64,000 bases of DNA. Origin: Diospyros lotus (Eukaryota; Streptophyta; Magnoliopsida; Ericales; Ebenaceae). The stretch is from positions 4,159,001-4,223,000 of the forward strand of contig NC_068350.1 in the NCBI RefSeq assembly GCF_014633365.1, written 5' to 3'. This document shows positions 1 through 10,345 of the stretch, piece after piece (within the stretch, counting starts at the first letter, position 1; the number at the start of each line of letters is the position of its first letter). The notes beneath the pieces are model-generated. The model saw nothing but the letters and a program-made list of their open reading frames with translations. It was not told the origin of the DNA and did no database searches. The translations under genes were made by a program, and so were the position numbers.

Positions 1-2688
1 CAACTAGCCTAGCTTTGAATCTAGGCTTAGAATTTATATCCGCTCCTTCTTTTATTTTGTAAAGCCATTTGCAGCTTACAATCCTCTTCCCTTTCGGTTT
101 TTCTACCAGTTCCCAGGTTTGGTTTTTCATAAGAGAAGATATTTCTGATTTCATGGCTTCTATCCATTTTTGGGAATGCTTAGAAGCTATAGCTTGGTCA
201 TAGGACTGGGGTTCTTCATCAGAAATTTTGGAGGCACTATATAAAGCATAGGCTACTAAATCTGAGTAACCAAACCTAAGAGGTGGCCTGCGGACTCTAG
301 GTTGCCTATCTCTAGCCACACTATACCTATTTGGGTTTGGCTGATCACCAATGCTGGAATCAGCATCACTGTCAGCTTCTTCTTCCTCATATTGAGATGT
401 TTCAGCACCCTGATCTTCCTCTTGGACCTGATCATTTAGATCCAGAACTGGTTCAGGTTCTGTGTCATTCATTTCAGGCTCTATACCTTGAATGTCTACC
501 TTCATAGAGTCGATCTTCTCATCTAGATGCTTCTGGGTTTCATTTGAGCTTAGACTTATGGTAGATGACTCATCAAAAGTTACATCCCTAGAGATTATTG
601 TCCTAGGTCCTTCTTGTTCAAGGTTCCATAGTTTGTATCCCTTCACACCGGTTGGATAACCTATAAAGAGACATTTCCTAGCCCTAGGTTCAAGTTTGCC
701 TTGCTTCACATGAGCATAGGCTAAACACCCAAACACCCTAAGGTGGGCAAGGTTTGGCTTATGGCCTGTCCATTTCTCATAGGGAGTTTGCAAGTCTATG
801 GCTTTAGATGGGGTTCGATTGAGTATATGGGCTGCAGTGGAAACTGCTTCCCCCCAGAAAGTTTTTGGAAGGAGTGCATGGAATAACATGCATCTTACCC
901 TTTCTAATATTGTTCGATTCATCCTCTCAGCCACCCCGTTTTGCTGGGGGTTTCCAGGGGCTGTTAGGTGCCTAATTATGCCATTTTCTTTGCACATTTC
1001 ATTAAATTCCTTATTGCAGAATTCCAATCCATTATCTGTCCTAATGGTTTTAATTTTCTTGCCCATTTGAGTTTCTACCATTGTCTTCCAGTTTCTAAAA
1101 ATCCCATAAGTTTGATCTTTAGATTTTAGCACATAAACCCACAACATTCTAGAATAATCATCTATAATAGAAAGGAAGTATCTAGATCCTCCATGGGTTG
1201 GGGTTTGGGCTGGTCCCCACAGATCAGAGTGTATGTAATCTAAGGTGGACTTAGATGAGTGAATGGCAGTCTTATTAAACCTAAGTTTTGCTGCCTTTCC
1301 ATAGATGCAAGACTCACATTTGGATAAAACTGAGACTTGGTTATTTTCTAAGATCCCTTGTTTAGCTAACTCCTTGAGCCCTTGCTCACTTATATGTGAC
1401 ATCCTTAGATGCCACAATTTAGCCAGATCTTGGGATTTGCTACTTGCTGCTGCAGCCTCACCACTTAAGGTGGAGGCTTGCAGGATATAAATGCCATTCT
1501 GCAATTTTGCTTTCATGCAGACCAGTGACCCTTTGGCCACTGTTATGGCTCCTGTCTCTCCTTTAAATTTTAGGCCATTTCTGTCTAATTCTCCAAGGGA
1601 AACCAAGTTCCTCTTGAGATCAGGTACATGCCTAACTGCTGAGAGAGTCAAAAACGAGCCATCATTCATCCTTAACCTCACATCTCCCACTCCTATAACC
1701 CTGCACTCATGGTCATTGCCCAGCAAGACCTTACCCCCATTAATTTCTCTATAATTTTGCAGCCAATGCCTCCTAGGGGTCATGTGAAATGAACAACCCG
1801 AATCCATCACCCAACTGTTACTTCCAGCTATTTCTGTGACAGTCAAGGCCTCTGAACTGTCATATCCAAGGTCAGCTAAGTTTGCTCCACCATCGGATGT
1901 TTTCTTTTCAGCCATGTCTTTCTTTCTTTTAGGGCAGTATCTCTTGATATGCCCTTCCTCCTGGCAGTAGTAACACTTAATAGGACCCTTTCCATTTCTA
2001 GACTTTGATCTAGACTTTCCCCTTTTTCCTTTTGAGTCCCTTTTGGTACTCCTAGACCTTACGGTTAGGGCATCACTGGGGGTGGGTTTTATTTCCATTT
2101 TTATTCTCAATTCCTTTGAGTTTAGGGATCCTATTACATCTTCTAACGATAGTTTGTCCCTACCGTGTTGCAGGATGTCTACAAAGTTTTCATAAGACTT
2201 AGGCAGAGAATAAAGAAGAACTAGGGCTCTATCTTCGTCCTCATAGTTTACTCCTATATTCTCTAAGTCAAGACATAGCTTATTGAATTCATCTAGATGC
2301 TCTTGAAGTTTCTGATTTTCTTGCATCTTATATGTGAAGAATTTGGCCTTTAAATACAGCCTACTGGATAAAGTCTTCTTTAAATAAAGAGACTCCAATT
2401 TCTTCCAGATTTCAGTGGCTGATTTTAGTTTTGAAACTTCTCGGAGAACTTTGTCTCCAAGACTCAAGATAAGCATGCTGTATGCTTTCTTGTTTATTTC
2501 CTTATCCTCTAAAGATATGGTTTTAGGATCCTTACCTTCAGAGCTTCCCTCGGTAGTTACCTCTTGTTCGATTGCTTTTTCCAACCCTAGACTGCATAGC
2601 AGGGCTTCCATTTTGATCCGCCAGAGGCCAAAATCGTTGCTGCCGTCAAACTCTCCACATCATATCGATTTGCCGATGAGGGTGCCAT
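1..2688 (-). CDS. Copia A gag-pol polyprotein, partial, one gag frameshift
   Basis: The frame runs from an ATG at 2688-2686 to the left edge. Domains in order: a gag region with the FDGSNDFGLWRIKME motif (about 2650-2600); a CCHC zinc knuckle, CYYCQEEGHIKRYC (about 1978-1937); an aspartic protease with WVMDSGCSFHM (about 1805-1770); an integrase HHCC region ending CESCIYGK (about 1420-1290); integrase catalytic residues in HSDLWGP (about 1225), TDNGLEF (about 1035) and NGVAER (about 930); and the start of reverse transcriptase, KWLYKIKEGAD...FKARLV, at the edge. Near 2651 one base seems to be missing, so the N-terminal dozen residues are out of frame with the rest of gag. Otherwise I saw no stop. 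The protein would make the retrotransposon particle and carry out reverse transcription and integration. The lesion probably stops translation from the normal start. Confidence 0.85.
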
Positions 2689-2767
2689 GGTCGCCTACCA
2701 GAGCTGATTCTGGTTTCTTGAGAATCTTGAAAAATCTTGATAGATTTGCTGAAGATTATCCCTGGAG

Positions 2768-2779
2768 CTCTGATACCAG
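2768..2779 (-). promoter_or_regulatory. Primer-binding site of copia A (tRNA-iMet type)
   Basis: The minus strand reads TGGTATCAGAGC, complementary to the 3' end of plant initiator tRNA-Met, three bases inside the LTR border. It fixes the orientation of the element. Confidence 0.85.
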
Positions 2780-2781
2780 AT

Positions 2782-3296
2782 TGTAGTTCTTGAGACCACC
2801 ACACACTTACAGCAAACTACCCCTCAAGACTCACTGATTATATCCCCAAACAATATACACACAATCACTCGATAGAAAGAACAAAAATAGGAATAGAACA
2901 TAGCAAGAAAACACAACAAGGGACACAAGATTTTATCCTGGTTCAGTCTCATAAAAGAGACCTACATCCAGACTGCCTTAGGCCCATGAAATCTCCACTA
3001 TCTTGACAATTTTACAGCAATTATATGAACTAGAAAACCCTCTCTTTTCCCTTAGTCTAAAACCCTAGACTACCAAGAGAAGAAATCCCAAGAGAAATGC
3101 AGAATCTCTTGACCTAGTTCACCCGCACAATCCTTACAAGATAACCCTGAGATTCCACACCCACAACCGAGCCCTCCCAGCCCCTATTTATAAAGCATAG
3201 AGGCGGGCAAGGCAGTTACAACTAACTGCCCCTATCCTGACCGGATTTAACCATTTTCCGGGCAGCTTTGAAACAAACTAACTACTACAAATTACA
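2782..3296 (-). repeat. 5' LTR of copia A
   Basis: This 515 bp block begins TGTAGTT and ends AATTACA on the plus strand, so it has the TG...CA form with short inverted ends (TGTA/TACA) on either strand. It lies directly next to the primer-binding site. On the minus strand a TATA-like TATAAATAG (plus CTATTTATA, about 3184-3192) is the probable promoter of the element. The partner LTR lies left of the window. Confidence 0.8.
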
Positions 3297-3375
3297 GGAT
3301 GAAAAATATGCTAACAGACTTCCCAAAGGGAATACTAAGAACAGAAACTAATCTAAAAACAAATGACTTCACATT

Positions 3376-6116
3376 GTTCATAGTGATATTTGGGGGCCAT
3401 TTAGAACCTCAAATCTCACTAACACTCGTTGGTTTATCACTTTTATCGATGATCATACACGGATATGTTGGGTTTTCTTAATGAAAGACAAATCAGAAAC
3501 TTGTCTTGTATTCCAGAATTTTCATCTCATGATAAAAAATGTCTTTCAAACCCATATTCATATATTGAGAACCGACGATGGAAGAGAATATTTCTCTAAT
3601 AATTTCAACAAATACCTAAACGAGCATGGTATCATTCACCAAAGCTCATGCCCATATACCCTTCAACAAAATGGAATAGCTGAGAGAAATAATCGCCATC
3701 TTCTTGAGACAGCAAGAGCTCTTATGTTTACCTATTCAATTTCAAATTCCTATTGGGAAGAAGCAATATTAACTGCTACATATCTCATTAATAGGCTTCC
3801 CTCAAAGACTCTAAAGTTTAGGACTTCCTTAGATGTACTTCTTGAAACTTTTCCTTATCATAATAGAGTCCTAAACTCCCTTACTCCTCGAGTGTTTGGC
3901 TACATTGGTTTTGTTCACAGCAATATGCCAACACTGTCCAAGTTGGATCCTAAGTCTACCAAGTGTGTATTTGTGGAGTACTCACCCAACCAAAAAGGGT
4001 ATAAATGCTACAACCCTAGTACCCGAAAATTTATTGTTTCTTGTGATGTTTCATTCCTTGAGAATAAGTCATTCTTCCATGACAATTCCCAGCAGAATTT
4101 TACTAAAACAACACCTTATTGGGACCCATTGATACCTATTCCAGATTTGTCTCCTACTGTCCTTACACCTATTCATGACAAAGAATCCTCTCAAACCACA
4201 TCTGAACCTTGTCCAACCCCTATTCCTTCACCTCAAACTTGTCAAGGGGGAGAAAATAAAGAAACCAAAAATCAGGAGGATGATCAGCCCCAAAGTAAAC
4301 CACCTCTAAAGGTTTACTCAAGAAGAACTCTTGATTCTTAGCCTGCTAACCTATCTGAACCTTGGAGAAGTCCTGAAATTACCGAGAGGAATATTGAAGG
4401 TATTAACAGTGAGCAGGAGACAAACAGTGAGCAGAAATCAGATCTTGATATTCCTATTGCTTTGAGGAAAGGGACCAGATCTTGTACTGAGCATCCTATC
4501 ACCAATTTCCTAGGATACTCCAAATTGTCCCCACAATTCAGGGCCTTTACTATCAGCATTGATAATGTGAATATTCCTAAGGATATTTATCATGCTTTAT
4601 AGGAGGAAAAATGGAGGGCAGCTATAATGGAGGAAATGCATGCTCTAGAAAAGAATGGCACATGGGAGATAGTGAAATTACCCAATGGAAAAAACATCGT
4701 TGGGAGAAAATGGGTCTTTACTGTTAAATATAAATCAGATGGAAAAATTAAGAGATACAAGGGTAGACTTGTAGCTCAAGGCTTTACTCAAACTCAAGGC
4801 CTTGACTATGAGGAAACTTTTGCACCGGTGGCCAAACTTAACTCTATTTGGGTGATACTATCATTGGCAGTCAACTTGGATTGGAAACTTCACCAATTAG
4901 ACATTAAAATGCCTTCTTGAATGGTGAGTTAGAAGAAGAAATTTATAAGAGGATTCTCCCAAGTTTTGAAAGAGAAGATACAAGAGGGAAAGTTTGCAAG
5001 CTAAAGAAATCACTATATGGCCTCAAGCAATCACCAAGGGCAAGGGTCAAGAGATTCAATGAAACTTTACAGTAACTTGGATACAGACAAGGACAAGCTG
5101 ACCATACATTATTTATAAAAATAGATTCTAAGGGAAAGAAGACCATTCTTATAGTCTATGTGGATGATATAATTATCACCGGAGACAACCATCAAGAGAT
5201 TGAACTATTTAAGCATCAACTAAGAGAGGCATTTGAAGTTAAGGATTTGGGAGATTTAAAATATTTCTTGGGATTGGAAGCAACAAGAAGCAGTGAGGGT
5301 ATTTTCATCTCACAAAAAAAATACACTCTTGATCTTTTGAGGGAAACTGGTAAACTCGGGTGCAAGCCAGCTAACACTCCTTTAGAACCAAATTGGAAGA
5401 ATAAAGATGAAAAGAATGAAGAGGAGCAAGTTGATATGGGCAGATTTCAACGTCTAGTGGGAAAATTGATCTACTTATCTCATACAAGGCCAAATAATGC
5501 CTATGCGGTAAGAATAATCAGTCAATTTATGCATTCACCAACCAAAAGACATCTAGAAGCTGCTTATCATATCCTAAGATATCTTAAAGGCATACCTGGA
5601 AAAGGATTGTTGTTTAAGAAAAATAGTGAAAGAGGAATAAAGAGCTATTCAGATGCAGATTAGGCAAGATCTGTTGAAGACAGCAAATCTACATCAAGGT
5701 ATTGCACAAAACTATGAGGAAAACTAGTCACATGGAGAAGCAAAAAGCAACAGGTTGTTTCACGTAGCAATGCCAAGGCCGAGTATCGAGCCATTGCACA
5801 ATGCATTTGTGAGATAATTTGGTTAGAAAGGTTGATGAAGGATATGGACATGTCAATCACAACACCAAAAATACTTTATAGCGATAGTAAATCTGCTATA
5901 AGTATAGTGAATAATCCAATACAGAATGACTGGATGAAGCATGTGAGAATTGACAGGCATTTTGTCAGGGAAGAAATAGAAGCAGGAGATATAAGACTAA
6001 CTTATGTTCCTACCAAAGATCAAGAGGCAGATATATTCACTAAGACAATCCAGAAACAAGGATTTGAAGTAATAAAAGACAAGCTGAGAATGATAGACAT
6101 CTATTCACCAGCTTGA
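3376..6116 (+). pseudogene. Copia B integrase-RT-RNase H pseudogene
   Basis: Integrase is recognisable from HSDIWGPF (about 3382) through RTDDGREYFS (about 3570) to NGIAERNNRH (about 3670). Reverse transcriptase begins at KWVFTVKYKSDGKIKRYK (about 4707) and has its catalytic core at VYVDDIIITGD (about 5155-5187). RNase H runs to about 6050, with LYSDSKSAISIVNNP near 5875 and HVRIDRHF near 5940. The frame is broken by in-frame stops at 4339-4341, 4600-4602, 5071-5073, 5661-5663 and about 5716-5718, and by a one-base loss near 4907 in the RT motif after QLDIK. It cannot make an intact polyprotein. It is clearly older than element A. Confidence 0.9.
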
Positions 6117-6123
6117 GGGGGAG

Positions 6124-6355
6124 TGTTGGAAAAGACTCCTTGTTCAAGAAGGAGAAGACTCAAGATAATGCAGATTTTATTTAAGATAATATTCTTATTT
6201 AATTTAAGTTTGTATTGTACATTAGATAAAGTCTATCACTGCTGTAAATTAGGAGAATATCTAGGAGATTTTGTAGGAATTTTCTGTATATAAGTTTAAC
6301 ACTAGTTAATGGAAGATTAAGAGAGAAAAGTTGAGTTCTCCTATGGTATTTGTTC
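6124..6355 (+). repeat. Probable 3' LTR of copia B (right end uncertain)
   Basis: The purine-rich GAGGGGGAG just after the stop of RNase H (6115-6123) looks like the polypurine tract. The next base starts TGTTGGAAAAG, a typical copia LTR start. A TATA-like TGTATATAAG lies at about 6286. No clean CA terminus could be fixed. The end may be at TGTTCA near 6355 or later, before the gypsy border at 6442. Confidence 0.6.
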
Positions 6356-6442
6356 AGTAACTAATCCTCTGCAGAAATAATCTGCTACAACTGATATACA
6401 AAATAAAACTCTACAGTCTACTTTAGCCCTACGAGCTTGACA

Positions 6443-6456
6443 TTTTCCCCTCCCTT
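6443..6456 (-). other. Polypurine tract of the gypsy 3' part
   Basis: The minus strand reads AAGGGAGGGGAAAA just after coding remnants LEDKKIF. This is the usual place of the plus-strand primer next to a 3' LTR, which would begin TGTCAAGC at 6442 going left. Confidence 0.6.
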
Positions 6457-6639
6457 GAAAATTTTCTTGTCCTCAAGGAAAGCAAAAAACTGAGCAGCGC
6501 GGGGAAATTGATTGAGCAAATTTGGCAAAAATTCCCAAGTATTATTGTCCGAGAGTAGATGGGATCATTAAACCAATACTTGTCTAAGAGGAAGATTGTT
6601 CTTGTAGATCACTCTAATCCAAAATGACAGAAGGTTCCA

Positions 6640-7600
6640 TCTTGAAATCCCCAGCTGTAGTTAGGGGAGGCAAAGTAGGACTGGAAGTAGCTGTAGATCC
6701 AATGGTTTAATCCTAAGATACACCAAATCTCCCACATCAAACTCCCTTTCACTTCTCTTTTTGTCTACATACTGCTTCATTCGATTTTGAGCAGTGGCTA
6801 GCTCTCGTTTCATGAGTTTCAGTAATTCCTGGCAAGCCTGTAAATGGGTATCCACAGTTGCAACTGAGGGGGAAGTATCCACAGTGGAAAGTAATAGAGA
6901 AGGTTTAAAACCAAATAGGGCCTCAAATGGGAACATTTTCTGTGAGCTGTGTAACTAGAATTATACCACTATTGAGCTAAGGCCAACCATTTATGCCAAC
7001 TCTTTGGTTTCAGGAAGCAAAACCACCTCAAGTAAGCCTCCACACATTGATTTACCCTCTTTGTTTGCCCATCCGTTTCAGGATGATAGCTGTAGATACA
7101 TGTAGCCCAGTTCCCATACTTTTAAACAAATCCTGCCAGAATATACCAGTAAAAATTTTAGCTCTATCAAACACAGTAGAGTGTGGAATTCAATGCAATT
7201 TCACCAATGAATCCATAAAAAGTCTGGCTACTTCTTGAGCGGTAAAAGGAAGAGAAAGACTCAAGAAGTGAGCAAATTTTGTGAGTTTGTCCACCACTAC
7301 TAGAATTATATCCTTCCCCTCTGATTTTGGCAGTACTTCTATGAAATCCATAGAAAGACATGTCCAAGCCTGCTCTGGAATTTTCTGCGGCTGTAATAAA
7401 CCGGATGCAACCACATTTTCATATTTGCAGCGTTGACAAATATCACAGGCTAACACATAGTCAATCACAGTCTGTTATAGTTTGGGCTAATAAAATAACT
7501 GTTTCATCTTATGGTGGGTGGATCTTATGCCAGAATGACCCCCTAAGGGTGAACCATGTAAAGACTATAATATTTGAGTCCTGAGCTGATCATTATCTCC
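6640..7600 (-). pseudogene. Gypsy integrase remnant
   Basis: The core is readable at 7468-7190: CDICQRCKYENV, SMDFIEVLPKSEGKD (first catalytic Asp) and VVVDKLTKFAHF. The C-terminal part at 6936-6661 reads MFPFEALFGFKPSLL followed by a basic region and KKRSEREFDVGDLVYLRI, the usual gypsy integrase C-terminal fold. The stretch between them is damaged by stops and frameshifts. The style (SMDFIE-LPKS) is that of plant chromovirus-type gypsy elements, but the lineage is inference. Confidence 0.8.
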
Positions 7601-7799
7601 TACCACAAGTCTTCCCTGAAACCAAAGTAGTCTATTACTTAGAGTATAGCCTGGCTTGCTAGTTGGACTAATAGAGAGCTGGTTGAGAGATCTTGTACCC
7701 AAGCAGTAGACTCGTTACTGACAGTTACTTCTTGTAGCCAATCTAGAATTGCTAAAGTAATGGCATCACTATAACCATCCTCAAACTTCCTGGACAATG

Positions 7800-8270
7800 C
7801 ATCAGCAGACAAATTTTCTTTTCCTTGGCAATACTATATAATATAGTCTAGGCCCAGCAACTTTGGCATCCATTTCCACTGTAACCGTGTATGAAGTTGC
7901 TGATGAAGGAGAAATTTAAGGCTCTCATGATCAATCCAAATAATGATGCCATTTCTCCGCATCCACCAAAACTACTATCAATTCCTTATCATAAACACTG
8001 AGTCCCAAATGTTTTGGTGCGAAGGAATAACTAAGAAAGGCTAATGGTTTCTTTTCATGCATCAAACTACCCCTACTCCTTTATCACTTGCATCAGTTTC
8101 AATAACAAATGGCTCTGTGAAATCTGGCAAAGCCAAAACTGGAGCTTGTGTACCTTTTTTAAGTCAATAAAGGCTGCCTCTGCTTGAGAATTCCAGTGAA
8201 ATCCATCTTTCTTAAGCAGCTTAATTAAAGGTTTACTTATAAGCCCATAATGCTAAATAAATTGCCTATA
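7800..8270 (-). pseudogene. Gypsy RNase H and RT tail remnant
   Basis: On the minus strand from 8270 one can read YRQFI, HYGLISKPLIKLLKKDGFHW, then LALPDFTEPFVIETDASDKG (RNase H first Asp), then IIIWIDHESLKFLLHQQLHT and LSADALSRKFEDG. These are standard gypsy RT-tail and RNase H motifs in the right order. Several stops interrupt them. The RT fingers and palm are absent, because the foreign LTR fragment starts just upstream. Confidence 0.75.
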
Positions 8271-8274
8271 GTAA

Positions 8275-8410
8275 CTGTTAAATAAGATAAGGGGTATTAG
8301 TGTAATTAACTTTAAATACTTATATATATACTCTTGTATTGTACACTTAGTGAAATATACAGATTAGTTTATTCTCATAACATGGTATCAGAGCCACAAA
8401 CCCTAGACAT
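8275..8410 (+). repeat. Short LTR plus PBS fragment (TRIM-like) inside the gypsy element
   Basis: A 106 bp block starts TGTTAAATAAG and ends CTCATAACA (8275-8380), with inverted ends TGTTA/TAACA. It is followed immediately by TGGTATCAGAGCC, a tRNA-iMet primer-binding site, and about 20 more bases before gypsy protease sequence resumes. A terminal repeat this short directly next to a PBS is what TRIM/SMART elements show. Only the left terminus is present. It lies on the plus strand, opposite to the gypsy host. Confidence 0.6.
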
Positions 8411-8667
8411 GCTAACTTGCTCATCACCTTATTTCTGTTAGCTACTGTCACCGATAGAGGCTGTGTATTAGAGAGTTGACAGCTCAGTTTCTTAGCTATA
8501 CCTTCGTCAATGAAACTATGGCTGATCCCACTGTCAATCAAAACCATGAGAGTACCTTTCGAAACCCGCCCCTCCACCTTAATGATTTTGCTACTAGCAA
8601 CTCCCTTAATAGCATGCAACAAAATGGTTCCATTATCCTCCTCTTCCCAATGGCTCCTCTTTGCCAC
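8400..8667 (-). pseudogene. Gypsy retroviral-type protease remnant
   Basis: The minus strand reads GRVSKGTLMVLIDSGISHSF, then IDEGIAKKLSCQL and SVTVANRNKVMSKLAC. This is the aspartic protease domain of plant gypsy elements. The active site D-S-G is kept, with Ile where Ser or Ala is usual. At about 8405 the frame enters the foreign LTR fragment. Confidence 0.75.
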
Positions 8668-8699
8668 AGCTTCCTCATTCGTCCCTTCATCTATTTCAC

Positions 8700-9900
8700 C
8701 CCCTTCAAATAGAAGTAACTACCTCCTACATTGATGCCCTAGGAAGTATTTGTCCCCACACTTATAGCAAAGCCTTGGTGGTCTCCATTGATCCATCGCT
8801 TTTCCCTCTTACTACCCCACCAGAGTAGGAGGTGGCAGGGCCTAGAGTCGACGCCCTACTCACGGCTTGTATGTCTCCTTCCCTTTCACCCTTCCCAAAA
8901 GGGTGATAGGCCATAGCTTCCTCCCTTTGCCCTGATTCCCTTGCTTCCTCATCAAGGCTTCCACATTTAACTCCTAAAGGAGTACACTCTCCACTGCTTC
9001 TTGCACTGTCCTAAGCCTTGTCATTTTCACCGTCGATCTGAGCTCCTCACTTAAACCGCCTACAAAACTTGACATGAAGTATTCTTCGGTCATGTAAGGA
9101 TTTCTAGCGATCATAAGGGACTTTAATTCTTCAAACTTGAATTGGTACTCTTGCACCGACCCCTGCTACTTCATCTTGTTAAATTCTTCCACTATGTCCA
9201 TAGTTCTCTTCTCACCAAATCTTTCGCACAGACCATTAACAAAATCATCCCAATTGTATTCACTCCTCACCCTTGGAACCATATGTCTCCTACATCGTTT
9301 AGGTAAGCCACTGCCAAATTCACTCTCTGTTCATCCGTCACATGATGAATGCCAAACAACTTCTCATACCTTTGAATCCACCAGCGTGGCTTCGACTCAT
9401 CAGACACGATAACTCCAACTTTAGAATCGAAAAATTGGAGTGAGTCGAATTTACCTAGATTTTCAACCTTTTCTCCATCCCATTTTCTCCAACCACAGCC
9501 GAATCAATCTCCACTTCTGATGATCCTACCACCCTATGGCTATTGCCAACTCCTAGTAGAATCGGATCCATTCTTTCACGTGGGGGGAAATCCAGGGACA
9601 TCCTCACCTACGCTTGACTTGAGAACATGAGCATAAATTGTTGCATCTGATTCCGCAACATATTGCTATGTTCCCTCATCTCCTCTCTGATCTAATTGCA
9701 CATGTCCCCACACAACCGATCCGAGGTCTCCTCCAACTTCTTATCAACCATCATTCCGATCGCATCCTCCATGAATCCCACTCGCATTTGCACATCCATC
9801 ATGGTGGTCGTCACCTGTTGGAGCTGCATTTCCATTTGCTTCATGCGAGTGCCGTCTGCCATTGCTGGAATTCGCCGAAATTCTTAAGCCAGGAACATTG
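8700..9900 (-). pseudogene. Gypsy gag remnant
   Basis: The best preserved part is at 9156-8974: QEYQFKFEELKSLMIARNPY, YFMSSFVGGLSEELRSTVK and VQEAVESVLL. This matches the retrotransposon gag domain upstream of the zinc knuckle. The N-terminal part runs up to about 9860, close to the PBS. Stops and frameshifts are spread through it. Confidence 0.7.
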
Positions 9901-9914
9901 CTTTGATACCAATT

Positions 9915-10249
9915 TGTTGAATCCTTGATCTGACAAGGATAATTCTCCTATATTTAGAGAACTTGGCAGGAAAAATAGGAGAGGGAAGGGAAATTCTGGG
10001 AAATTAGGGAAGAATCGGGGGAGAGAGAGAGAGAGAGAAGTTTGAAAAAGGCAATTCAATTGTATTTTCATGCCTCTCAAGTGAGCTGTGACTGATTTTT
10101 TATACTCATCCATCCTCGCGAGAAGCTGGCGCCAAAAACGGTTGCCACTCCCGAATTCAAATTTAAATGTTCAATTGCCTTACAATGGTTACAGCCCTTA
10201 TAGCTCTACTTTCCCCTTTATTACAATTATACCCCTTAGGTATACAACA
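9915..10249 (-). repeat. 5' LTR of the gypsy element
   Basis: This 335 bp block reads TGTTGTATACC...GGATTCAACA on the minus strand, with matching short inverted ends (TGTTG/CAACA). The primer-binding site TGGTATCAAAGC follows at 9911-9900 on the minus strand after three bases. It contains a short (GA)n tract at about 10020-10038. Confidence 0.75.
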
Positions 10250-10345
10250 TATCATTGCATATTCTATTTGGAAGGGCATATTTACAAAGCTTGTTTGAAA
10301 TTTCAAGGATGAAAAATATGACTTTGGTAAATAAAGATATTGTAC

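Larger units (their letters stand above)
1..3296 (-). mobile_element. Ty1/copia LTR retrotransposon A, 5' part (left end outside window)
   Basis: Reading leftward on the minus strand: an LTR, a primer-binding site complementary to initiator tRNA-Met, gag with a zinc knuckle, aspartic protease, integrase, and the start of reverse transcriptase, cut by the window edge. The order PR-IN-RT defines Ty1/copia. The bases just right of the LTR (GGATG, 3297-3301) should be one copy of the 5 bp target duplication; the other lies outside. The element appears to sit inside copia element B, whose reading frame starts abruptly at the LTR border. One small gag frameshift and no stop that I noticed from there to the edge suggest a young insertion. 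Confidence 0.9.
3297..6420 (+). mobile_element. Ty1/copia LTR retrotransposon B, decayed, 5' part missing
   Basis: A second copia element in the opposite orientation to A. It starts at the border of A with a partial integrase and continues through reverse transcriptase and RNase H to a polypurine tract and a probable 3' LTR. Gag, protease and the 5' LTR are absent here. If A inserted into B, they lie left of A beyond the window. The right boundary is uncertain because the LTR of B runs into the end of a gypsy element between about 6355 and 6440. Confidence 0.8.
6442..10249 (-). mobile_element. Ty3/gypsy retrotransposon, rearranged and decayed
   Basis: On the minus strand: LTR, tRNA-Met-type PBS, gag, protease, a foreign LTR fragment, RNase H, integrase and polypurine tract. 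The order RT/RH before IN defines Ty3/gypsy. Almost all of reverse transcriptase is missing, replaced by the LTR-plus-PBS fragment at 8275-8410. The sequence at the 3' end (minus strand TGTCAAGCTCG...) does not match the start of the 5' LTR (TGTTGTATACC...). The block may therefore be two gypsy pieces joined, not one element. Confidence 0.8.

Noticed and set aside
798..2786. Plus-strand open frames of 60-123 codons
   Set aside because: They are antisense shadows of the copia A polyprotein on the minus strand.
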